Assembly (NCBI GenBank): GCA_033557465.1
Contig: CM066034.1
Coordinates: forward strand, 413,580,159-413,644,158
DNA: 64,000 bases
Source of the DNA: Ichthyophis bannanicus
Lineage: Eukaryota > Chordata > Amphibia > Gymnophiona > Ichthyophiidae
Direction of reading: 5' to 3'
Of this stretch, positions 55,078-64,000 are shown piece after piece. The notes under the pieces are model-generated. The model had not been told where the DNA came from. It made no database searches and saw nothing but the letters and a program-made list of their open reading frames with translations. How positions within the stretch are numbered: position 1 is the stretch's first letter; every line of letters starts with the position of its first letter. The position numbers and the translations under genes were made by a program.

Positions 55078-56758
55078 GACAATAAGGGGGGCGTTTCAAG
55101 ATGGCGGTTGCAGTCGAGTCGGAGTGAACACGCTTTTCTTTTGCTCATGGGGAAAAAGCGGAAGGGCAAGGCTGGGCAGGGGCCCTCGCAGCCCGCTCTT
55201 GCCTCTACGCCTCTTGCCTCTGTATCGGGTCCTTTGGATTCTTATTTAGTGTGTTTACCTCGGGATCTGGGCGTCGCTGGTGGAGAAAGCCGGCTGGCTT
55301 TTTCATCGGAGTCGGAGTGCTCGGTGGCTGCCTCGGCGACATCTTCTTCCCCAGTTGTGAGCTCTGCGCCTAAGATTCTTCGCTGCGGTTCGCTGCCGGA
55401 AGGCTTCCTGGAGGTTTCCTCTCCCGGTTTCTCAGGTGGAGTTCTTACCTCGCGAGAGTCAGGAAAATGCGGGCCGGAGGTGTGTGAGAGTGGGGTTGGT
55501 GTTGGTTTTCACCCCCCTTTGGCATCTGCGTCTGTTGGAGTTATACGCCCAGGGAAGGTTTCATCTCCTGAGCGTCGAGAAGCTACAACACGGGCTGTGG
55601 TAATGGAGAATGCAACGGCGTTTTCCCCGGATGGTGCTTTCTTTCTTCAACATCCAACAAACTTTACTCTGGAGACAATTTGGGACGCTATTGTCTCACT
55701 TGGAGAAGCTTTTCTTCCGTAAGTTACATCTTTATCATCCAAGGTGAAACTTATGACGGAAAATGTAACTGAGCTTGAGAAGAAGGTATCTGGTATTTCC
55801 AGTGAACTTGAAACTGAACGGAAGAGAATCTCGTCTTTAGAAGATCAAGCTGATGCTTTTATGAAGAACATTTCATCTGTACAGGTTAAATTAGAGCAGT
55901 TAGATAATCAATCGCGGATGCATAATCTAAGAATTGTTAATTTTCTCAGAGTGATATCTATCTCAGTTAGAGATATGTTCAAAGAATATCTTACAGAGAT
56001 TTTGGGGCTCTCTCCTGAACTTATGCCACCTTTGGTTAAAGTTTATTATTTACCTAAAACCAAACGTGTCCCTGTGGGGAATTTAACAGGTGGGTTAATG
56101 CATGGGGAGGCTCTCAATGTCACTGATTTATTGGAAAATTCGGGCTTTGAATCACAGGAGCCTTCTACTTTATTAATAACTTTTGCTTTGTTGTCTGATA
56201 AAGAGTGGATGTTAAAATTGTTCTTTCAGAAAAGGAAGCTCTTGTTTTGGGGTTTAGCTGTTCATATGTATCCAGATTTGGCAAGAGATACCCAGAAACG
56301 ACGCAGAGAGTTTTTACTGCTTCATCCTGGGATCTTGCAATTGGGGGGGGGGGGGGGTTATTCTTTTTAAAACATCCATGCAAATGTCTGATTAAATATC
56401 AGTCTACTTCTTATGGTTTTTTTTACCCCTCTCAATTGGTTGCTTTTATCAACGCCAGACGCTTAGAAGCTTCTATTGACTCCATTTAGTAGCTCATGTA
56501 TGATACTGCCTAGATAGTGACTTCAACTATATTTCTTACTATGTTTCGTTGTAAATTGTGTGATGTTCTCCCCCCTTAATTGTGGACTGGAGAGGGTAGA
56601 CACTTAAATTGAATTTTTGCCTTTTGAATTATTGCTGAATTTGATATCTTGTTTTGAGATATTTTCTTGTGTTTCCCTGTTTCTTAAGAAGGGTTTTGTT
56701 TTTGGAACCTTCTTGAATTTATTGTAAAATCTGCATAAATAAAAAAAGAAGAAAAAAA
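55078..56758 (+). mobile_element. ORF1-only L1 (half-L1) with target duplication
   Basis: Flanked by 16 bp direct repeats with one mismatch (agaaaatggatctcat at 55062 and agaaaatggatttcat at 56759). It has a short leader (aaggggggcgtttcaagatg), an L1 ORF1 (55148-56488), a 3' UTR of about 250 bp ending in aataaaaaaagaagaaaa, and no ORF2. The plan matches the HAL1 type of L1 derivative known from mammals. ORF1 has one in-frame stop and one G-run frameshift. Confidence 0.82.
55148..56488 (+). pseudogene. L1 ORF1 protein of the half-L1 element
   Basis: Start at MGKKRKGKAGQGPSQPALAS. A Ser/Gly-rich N-terminal region is followed by TLETIWDAIVSLGEAFLP, then TAA (55720-55722) in frame. The frame resumes as KLMTENVTELEKKVSGISSE, a coiled coil, then QLDNQSRMHNLRIVNFLRVI, VKVYYLPKTKRVPVG, LLITFALLSDKEWMLKLFFQ and LAVHMYPDLARDTQKRRREF. 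A run of 14 G (56344-56357) shifts the frame, which continues as LFFLKHPCKCLIKYQSTSYG and ends ARRLEASIDSI. Architecture: N-terminal tail, coiled coil, RRM, C-terminal domain. RNA-binding residues of the RRM are broadly kept. About 446 codons in all, longer than the ORF1 of the 9.6 kb L1. Confidence 0.8.
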
Positions 56759-56774
56759 AGAAAATGGATTTCAT

Positions 56775-57770
56775 ATGAATCTAACATTCTTAATGACTGA
56801 GAGTACATCAGGCGTCTTTGACAATAATGAATTAGTAAGAAGCAGATAGCACACAAACAGAACATTAGAAGTAGGAGCTCACAATTTCTCTATTTGCTAT
56901 GGTATCCTGAAATCTAACTTGACTTGTAGGGTTATGTCTGTTAAAGAGTGTTTGTTGCTATCACGATGCTAATGCAGATTTATCACCTGGCAGTAGCAGC
57001 TAACGTGGGATATCTGCCTTTTACATTTTGAAGGGGAGGTGGGGTGGGATTGGAGTGGGGAGTTGGCACACGAATACTGCCGAAATCGGGCCCCATGGTG
57101 GCTGCAGATAACATCACCTCTGCCGGTGATCCTCTGGCTCAGGTGCAACGGCCATCTGCCCTGGGGCCAAGCGGCCCCCCATGCTCTGACTGGCATACCC
57201 TGATCTGACAATATTGTCAATGCCATGGACGCAGAGATCCATGGCACCAACAATATAAGAAAAATTGGCCTGTCCCCCCCTTCAGCTCCGATTCACTCTT
57301 GGACAGCTCCTAATCCCCTTCCACATCCCAAGCACCAACAATATTGTCAGATCGTGGGGGGGTTGGGGGGGAAGGAAGGGATGATGAAGGTATTTGGGGG
57401 GGGGGGGGCACAGTAGCAATCAGGACACAGAGCTGTGTGCCTGATCCCTATATATTCTCCCCTTGGATTTACATAGGACTTCCTGCACTAGCTGCCAATA
57501 CAGCTAACATGGGTTTTCATGGTAAATACAAAAACTTTGCAGTATCTGCAGGGGGAAAATTCGTAACACCCCCTGCAGATACTGTAGAGGTTTTTGACTT
57601 ACTGTGACTTACCATGGGCCTTTTAGCTGCAAAAGGCTGCCATGGTTTAGTAGACATGCCCTTTAGTCTTGAAATTTAATATGTTGCCAAAACCTATTAA
57701 TGGAATTAAGACTCTTTACTTCTCACTGCTTTGACATAAAACCTTACATAGATAAGTACCTCCGTGCCTT
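56775..57770. other. Unassigned sequence with palindromes and G-runs
   Basis: Contains a near perfect hairpin (57530-57555 with 57569-57595), short palindromes around 57209-57250 (gacaatattgtc, atgccatgg/ccatggca) and G-runs at 57354-57409. The stretch 56960-57650 has the look of a non-autonomous DNA transposon, but I could not pair its ends. The last 100 bases lead to the DSCAM exon donor. Confidence 0.4.
57530..57595. repeat. 26 bp inverted repeat with 13-base loop
   Basis: Left arm aaaaactttgcagtatctgcaggggg and right arm ccccctgcagatactgtagaggttttt, shown here only as sites: arms 57530-57555 and 57569-57595 pair with about two mismatches and one bulge. The flanking sequence is less well paired. 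Confidence 0.8.
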
Positions 57771-57772
57771 AC

Positions 57773-57940
57773 CTTGAACCTGTAAATTCAGAATGATTTC
57801 ATCAAATCCCCAGCTATTAGTGGCCACACAGCTGTAGTACCCCGAATCTTCTGCTTTCACAGTACGGATTATAAAGCTACCATTGCTATAGATGTTTCTT
57901 CGCCCATCAACCAATACTAGACTGGGTGTCCCGTTACTAC
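57773..57940 (-). CDS. DSCAM: DSCAM exon, second part of the Ig10 domain
   Basis: A 168 bp exon on the minus strand encoding [40 protein letters not shown] and [15 protein letters not shown]. The DSGYYSC motif (D-x-G-x-Y-x-C) is the Ig-fold strand F signature with the disulfide Cys. Acceptor AG at 57941-57942 after a T-rich tract, donor GT at 57771-57772 (AAG|GTAAGG). It enters with two bases and leaves with one, so it splices in phase to the FNIII exon at 2036-2134 (VQ then V-P-P-D-Q). The order, an Ig domain followed directly by an FNIII domain, matches Ig10-FNIII-5 of DSCAM. The first part of this Ig domain lies outside the window. Highly conserved, no disruption. Confidence 0.93.
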
Positions 57941-57959
57941 CTCAGAGGAAACAAAAAAA

Positions 57960-59400
57960 AATACATTAAAGAAATTACAACCAAAATTAAAACTGTGTTA
58001 AAATCACAGATCAGTCCTCTTTTTAATAGAAATAAGTGCAGCTTTGTGGCTGTTTTGTCTCAGAGAGCCCCACAAGTGAATTACACCATAAAAGGAAAAA
58101 TGGCCCTATTATTATTGTGATCTCTTCTTATATTTACAATCATATTAAATCGTTCCCCATCTTCATATAACAATGCCCTTTACTTTAAAGTAGTCCTCTG
58201 GTGGAACATCTGATTACATACCAAAGCTCAGAAATTCTTTCGAAAGTTCATGACAGACAATAGGAAGGTCATTATTTAGTGCCGTAATACCAAGTGCTAA
58301 ATTTTTTTATGGTGCCATGACTGAACTTGTAAAAAACTATTTTTATCCATAAACTGATATAAATAGCTTCACATACACAGAGTAGTTTTATGTTTAATCT
58401 GTTTATTAAAATAAAATTAAACATTTCAGGACATGGGGTTCTTATGCATCACAAAGATACAAAACAGTATGAGCCCGATTCCAAAAGGGGCACATCCAGG
58501 CTGTCCTTACGTCCAAAAAATGGATGGACCCAAATTGTACCTGATTCTGCAACTTCAGGAGCTAGACGTACCCATGGTGCAGAATCGGACACTTAGACAG
58601 CCTGGCGTGCCCCTGATTCTGCTCCTGCTAGTATGCCGGTGCCATGGAGTCCCATCGCCATGGCACCGGGATGCCCAGCAGGAGTGCCAAAAGCCTGACA
58701 GTGCCCCAAATGTGTTTTTCACACTGCCTGACCCTCGGTGGAGTTGGCCAAGGCCGGGCTCAGGCAGCAGGGGCTCACCTGCCACGGCTCTGTCATCCTA
58801 GAGGGGCGGAAGGCCCCAATCACAAGCTTGCCTGGCGCTTATACCACCTCGGGGCTGGTATACAGTATGCTGGGCATCCAAAGTGTAACTGTCGGATGTA
58901 CAGGGTCCTGATCTTTATAGACTCTGTGTGTTTGGGTGCTTTGGCCCGCCAACACTCCGCCCACTCTGCCCATTCCCCGCCTCTGGCCCTCCCACTCCCG
59001 CCCCCATCCAGCGCTCCCCACACTAACTCTCTGTACATACGGGGAGGGCTGGACTCAGAAATGAATGCCATGCAAAAACAGGTATTAGACATCCAGCCAG
59101 GACATCCAACCCCGCTATTTGCATCTCTACATCAGCCCTATGTTAATAAAATACAACTTTATAAATGTTTCCCCCTTCTTATTTTCTTCTTCTACTCCCC
59201 TTCTCTCATTCACCTCAACGTGATCATCCCACTTCAAACATTCACACACCACCACCAAAAGGATATCACCACCCAGCTCAATACGCAGAATATACAGCAA
59301 AAAGCTTAAATCCTCCCCACCATTGCAAGTAATCACATCCATCCATCTCTCCCTAACAAAACTCACAGCTGAACAAACATCCCTATCCGCCCCCCCAAAA
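57960..59400. other. Unassigned intronic sequence with a GC-rich hairpin island
   Basis: 57960-58430 is AT-rich with nothing recognised. 58470-59060 is GC-richer and holds a perfect 12 bp inverted repeat (ccggtgccatgg at 58636-58647 and its complement at 58658-58669). It may be a non-autonomous DNA element, but no terminal repeats were found. 59060-59400 is C/A-rich with no identified feature. Confidence 0.35.
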
Positions 59401-59405
59401 CCAGT

Positions 59406-62400
59406 GTGTCTCAATTCCCAATTCAAATCCAACACTTCTCACCCTGTTCTGCGATCCATCCACCAGGGCCCATGATATGTTTATTTATCAATTATCTTGC
59501 CCCTTCTACATTTCATACCCACTCTACAGATTATTGCTCTATTATTTGCTCTTCTGCCCCTACTCATTGGCTTGTTCACTGCCTTGACCTTGTTTTCTAC
59601 TTTAATTGTTTACCCTCTAATTTTTTCATCTCAATTCTTCCTCTATCTGACCACCACCTCTTAAGCTTCTCCCTTCATCACTCCCCGCCTCATTCTCACT
59701 CTATTTCCTCCTATCTTTTTAGGAATCTTCACGCTATTGATCCACTGTCTCTATCAACTACTGTCTCTTCTCTTCTTTCTTCCTCTTCGTCCTATAAGTC
59801 TGTCGATGAAGCTATAATATCTGATAACACCGCTTTCTCCTCCACTCTGGATACCCTTGTTCCTCTAATTGCATGCCCAGTGAGGCATACTTCACCTCAG
59901 CCCTGGCTGTCTTCTACTATCTGCTACCTATGCTCCTGTGCCCATTCTGCTGAATGCGCTTGGCTTAAATCTTGCTCCATCTCTGATTTCCTTCACTTTA
60001 AATTCATGTTTATTTCTTTCCAGTCTGTCATTTCATTTGCAAAGCAAAACTATTTTATTCACCTGATTCTTCTTCAACTTCTCTTTACACTCTCCATTTT
60101 CAACTTCTCCCCACAAATTCTCCTATCTTCTCTTCCTTTTCTATTATCTCTGATGAGGAAACCTCTATTCTTCTTTCATCCACTAAGCCAACTTCTTGCT
60201 CCTCTGATCCCATCCCCACTAATCTCCTTAACTCCACATCATCCTGTGTTATCCCTGCCATTTCTCATATTATCAACCTTTCTCTTTCCACTGCCATCTT
60301 GCCTACTGCTTATAAGCATGCTATGATCACTCCTCTTCTCAAAAAACCCTCTCTTGACCCTACTGCCCCCTCCAATTATCATCTCATCTCCCTTCTCTCC
60401 TTTATCTCCAAACTCATTGAATGTGCTGTTCTTCGTTGCTGCTTCAATTTTCTCTCCTCACATTCCCTCATTGATCCATTTCAGTCTGACTTTCGTCCTC
60501 TTCATTCCACTGAAACAGCTTCTACCAAAGTCTCCAGTGACTTGATCCTAGCCAAGTCTAAAGGCCATTACTCAGTTCTTATTCTTCTTGACCTTTCTGT
60601 TGCCTTTGATACTGTTGATCACTCTCTCCTCCTCGTCACATTATCCTCTCTCAGTTTTAGAGAGTCTGGTTCACTTCCTATCTCTCTAATCGCTCCTTTA
60701 GTGTTTGTTCACATGGTACTTCCTCTTCTGAAATCCCTCTCTCAGCTGGTGCATCCCAAGGGTCTGTTCTTGGTCCACTCCTGTTCTCTCTCTATACCCA
60801 GTCCCTTGGTGCCCTCATCTCTTCCCAGGCTATCAGTATCATTTTTATGCAGATGACTGTCAAGTCTATATATCTTCACCTGACATTTCTCCTGCACTCC
60901 AGGCATGTACCTCTGCTTGTTTGTCTGACATTGCTGCCTGGATGATTCACCACCATCTGAAATTGAACATGGCTAAAGCTGAGCTTTTTGTTTTTCCTCC
61001 TAAATCATCTTTCCCTCTTCCTCCTTTCTTCATCTGTGTTGATAATACTCTTCTTCTTCCTGTTTCCTCTGCTTGCAACCTTGGGGTCATTTTTGACTTC
61101 TCTCTTTCATTCTCCTCACATATTCAACAACTTGCTAAAACCTGTTTTTTCTTTCTATTTAACATTAACAAGATTCACCCCTTTCTCTCTGACCACACTA
61201 TTAAAACTCTTGTCCACTCCTTAATTACCTCCAGTCTTGACTACTGCAACCTCCTTCTTGATGGTCTTCCTCATTGTCATCTCTTCCCTCTTCAATCTAT
61301 TCAAAACTCTGCTGCACGGTTAATTTTCCACCAGCCATGTTACACTCACATAACCCCTCTTTTGAAATCCTTTCACTGGCTCCCTTTCCACTACCATACT
61401 CAATTCAAGCTACTTCTCCTGATCTATAAATGCATTCATTCTGCTGTCCCTCTTTACCTTTCCTCTCTCCTCTCTCCCTATACCCCTCCTCATGATCTCC
61501 GTTCCTCCTCTGCCTTTCTTCTCTTTGTGCCCCTCTCTTCTTGTGCCAACTCCAGGCTTCATTCCTTTCACCTTACTGCTCCTTTTGCCTGGAACAAGCT
61601 TCCCCTGTCCTTACGTCTGTATTAAAAATTAAAGATTTATTTGAATCAGCAAGGAATATTGAACTTCTGAACCATCCCGTACGTGAGGAATCATGCTGAG
61701 CCATCTGTACTTGAATTGTTTACTAGCCCGGAGACCAAAGGTGTAGGGAATGACTGACCAGAATTGTGTATTAACTCGGAGAACAAACAAAGGCTGGAGA
61801 AGGACTGGTCAGAAATTACTGTTTATCAAAGGTTTATAATTGTAGGGAAAACCTCATGTGAGGAGTCATGCTGTCCAGCTGTGACACGTTTGTTACAGCC
61901 TATAAAAAGAGCTAGAAAAATCCAGGACAGGCAGAGAGCTTATGTCCGCCTGGCCAGCGCGTGCCAGAGAGCGTGAGGGATCCCAGACTTTTCTCCAGCC
62001 TTCGCTGTGGCTCTCTCAGCTGATGATAAAGGGGCTGCAATGATGTCAGAGAGTTTGGTGATGCATTGTTCTATTGTCATATCAACTGTTTTGTTGTCCT
62101 TGTAATATCACTAACTTATTGTTATATTGTTTAGCTAATTGTCATATTAAATAGCTTATTAAATACCATGCACGTGTGGCTGTTTGCTCTTGAATTTAAT
62201 ATCCCAGTGAGGCAAAACAACATCAGATCTCCTCTTTCTCCCTCTTCAAGTCCATGCTCAAAGCTCACCTTTTTGATGCCATCTTTGGTTCCTAGTCTCT
62301 TTACTTTGTGTTTCATCACCTTATTGCCCTTATTTCTAGTATTGTATTGTACTGTATTTTTGTCTTCTAGATTGTAGGCTCTATGACAAGGGACTGTCTC

Positions 62401-62455
62401 CTTGTGTGTCTCTATCAATGCTCTATCAATGATTAATAATAATAATAATAATCAG
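59406..62455 (+). mobile_element. L2 LINE with (TAA)n tail, split by an LTR-like insertion
   Basis: Part of the endonuclease (HCLDLVFYFNCLPSNFFI, LPLSDHHLLSFSL), the linker (SSTICYLCSCAHSAECAWLK, FISFQSVISFAKQNYF), RT ([79 protein letters not shown]) and C-terminus (LITSSLDYCNLLLDGLPHCH, PLLKSFHWLPFHYHTQFKL, FAWNKLPLSLRLY) are readable. The catalytic segment is shifted ([10 protein letters not shown] near 60845). After the insertion (about 61620-62215) it resumes with SSPCSKLTF-like text and ends tctagattgtaggctctatg then (TAA)n at 62430-62452. Same subfamily as the copy at 33.3 kb. Confidence 0.87.
61619..62218 (+). mobile_element. LTR-like insertion in L2
   Basis: About 600 bp unrelated to L2 sits between AWNKLPLSLRLY and the following L2 text. 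It contains a TATA-like ctataaaaagagc at about 61900, followed by a GC-richer stretch and then an AT-rich end with ttattaaatacc. This is the layout of a retroviral-type LTR. Candidate limits are TGTATT (61619) and …AACA (about 62223). I could not find a matching target duplication, so ends and class are tentative. Confidence 0.45.
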
Positions 62456-62499
62456 GACTAAACTGTGACCCATCAGTGATATCATTTGAATATAATCCT

Positions 62500-62965
62500 C
62501 TCATACCACCAAAAATGTTTTTACCTGGTCTCCCCTCCCCACCAACTTTGGGCCATATTCTATCCAATTGCATGTGCTGGTGCAGTGCATTCCTCCTTTG
62601 CCAGAATTACTTGGCGGCTCAGTATCCACCCAGGCTGACAAAATATCTTTTTTGATAATAACCAAGCTAATTTAAGCCATCTTTGCCTTCCCTGCTCCAT
62701 CATCTCCACATCATCCAAAACATGAAAAATCGCATCCTGATGTGTCAGATTCCAATGACAATGAAAAACCATTTCTACATAAGCTTGGACCTCCTTCTAG
62801 TAGTGCTGAATTAAAGGACAATGCCAAAGCATATGGATCAATGAAGCTTCCAAAGTCCCACACTTAGGACAATCTGCCGACTCAGTGTAGACCACCACAT
62901 ACGCATGTGCTGCTGTCAGATAAGCCCTATGTAAATTTTTATATTGCATGTGCTTCGGGGACACC
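62500..62965 (-). mobile_element. L1 ORF2 C-terminal relic
   Basis: The minus strand reads YKNLHRAYLTAAHAYVVVYT and CPKCGTLEASLIHMLWHCPL, the C-terminal zinc-knuckle block of L1 ORF2 (compare CGLCGEEVGTLFHRFW in the 9.6 kb L1). It is followed by WLLSKKIFCQPGWI-like text and ends in a decayed 3' part near 62500. 5' truncated. Confidence 0.7.
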
Positions 62966-64000
62966 CATAAAACAACATTTAAAAAACAATATGTTATGAA
63001 ACCATAAGAACATACAAATTGCAATGGATTTAATAATGATAATCACATAACTTAAAAAATAGTAAAAAATAAATAAATGTGCTCCTATACATATATAATA
63101 TATTAAAACATAAGGGAACCATATATAATAAAATGTATATATACTTGAAAGTACAGATAAAAGAAATAAAAAGATAAAAAAGCATAGTAGCACAAATAAA
63201 CTACACAAGTAGATAAATTCCATAAAATTTTAATTCTTATGCTCAAAGGTACAGATAAAAGAAATACTGTAAAATAGAGAACGGGGATGAGGAGAACACA
63301 GCAGAAGATAATATCAAAGGTTTACAACAATACCTTTAGTGTCTTGTAGTATACAAAGACCACTAAAAATGATAAAAAATGTAAAAATTAAAATAATAAA
63401 TATTGGACATAGTGTTGTTAAAAATGACTCCGGACATTGCCATAAGTCTCTCGTTTATATCAATTCTTTAAGCTTCTAACGCTCTTTGGTCTTATCTACT
63501 TAGAAACTTTTGACTTTTAGTCCGAGAATATAATGTTTGACCATACCAGGTTTACAATATCTGATCATATAATTATCGTGGTCCTGGTAAGTTGCTTTCA
63601 CGAGCATTCCTACTACAAGTCTTCAGCACTAACATAGTTGCTATGGTCGTAGTAAGTTATTCAATCTCCCTTTTAAGCTTAATGAATTTATTTAAGCTTA
63701 ATGAATTTATTTAAACGAATACAGTTGACATTTTAGGTATGCGGTTTCCATTAGCTTTATAAGCCCTATGAATTGATTTAAACGAACAGGGTTGACACTT
63801 TAGGTATGTGGTTCCCTTTTTAAAGAGAGTCTTATGGCAATGTCCGGTGTCTATTTTTATAATGCTTAGAAATTTTTTATGGTAATGTTAAAATCGCTTC
63901 ATGGCAATATTCGATTTACATTTTTACTAAATTCAAGCTGTGATGCAATAACTAATGGCAGTAATAACTAATGGTATAGGTAATTTGCTCCTTCTATTTT
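62966..64000. other. AT-rich sequence with an inverted repeat unit
   Basis: Very AT-rich with no gene. Two blocks, 63426-63456 and 63822-63851, are inverted copies of each other (gactccggacattgccataa type) with about 27 of 30 matches. Between them a shorter block recurs in direct orientation (aatttatttaaacgaatacag … ttttaggtatgcggttt near 63710-63750, and gatttaaacgaacaggg … ttaggtatgtggtt near 63776-63813). Diverged copies of ttatggcaatgt continue to 63915. Probably a foldback or MITE-like element. Confidence 0.45.

Overview
This window looks like vertebrate, probably amphibian, genomic DNA. The only host gene I can identify is DSCAM, carried on the minus strand. Three exons have correct splice signals and matching phases: the second part of an Ig domain (57773-57940, taken as Ig10), the first half of FNIII-5 (2036-2134) and its second half (1156-1344). 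The 55.6 kb between the first two is a single intron filled with transposable elements. Tyrosine-recombinase DIRS retrotransposons next to L2, CR1, L1, RTE, hAT, Harbinger and hammerhead-bearing repeats fit an amphibian with a large, repeat-rich genome. A caecilian is my best guess, but this is an inference, not a sequence match.

Layout. 1-2.3 kb: CR1-like relic, two DSCAM exons, a tRNA-SINE. 2.36-6.97 kb: a DIRS element (minus) with complete inverted terminal repeats and an internal complementary region, lacking reverse transcriptase and split by an LTR. 8.2-9.3 kb: L2-like relic. 9.4-15.95 kb: an LTR-like unit with ~110 bp internal repeats, split by a near full-length L1 (9603-15531) with a 16 bp target duplication. 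16.5-22.8 kb: a CR1 with an esterase-type ORF1, an antisense L2 relic and a second CR1. 22.95-26.8 kb: a second DIRS (minus) split by an L2. 28.1-29.9 kb: SINE, hammerhead-like ribozyme, tandem repeat. 29.9-33.15 kb: antisense CR1. 33.3-35.3 kb: L2. 36.6-40.9 kb: L2 split by a 1,577 bp LTR-like unit that carries a 307-codon antisense ORF. 42.0-44.3 kb: decayed copy of a transposon-like gene that I read as an unnamed DDE-type family. 44.5-47.1 kb: SINEs, a HARBI1-like relic and an ORF1-only L1 remnant. 47.1-48.15 kb: L2 pieces. 49.4-54.0 kb: an RTE (BovB-like) element split by a 1,273 bp hAT-type non-autonomous element with exact 8 bp duplications. 55.08-56.76 kb: an ORF1-only ('half-L1') element with target duplication. 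59.4-62.45 kb: L2 with an LTR-like insertion. 62.5-63.0 kb: L1 3' relic. 63.4-63.85 kb: an inverted-repeat unit.

The elements do not work together as one system. They form nested insertions whose order can be read from target duplications and interrupted frames. The points most worth following are the DDE-like gene, the ORF1-only L1s, the hammerhead motif, the DIRS terminal architecture and the LTR with an antisense ORF. No element looks fully intact; the L1 at 9.6 kb, with one frameshift per ORF, comes closest.
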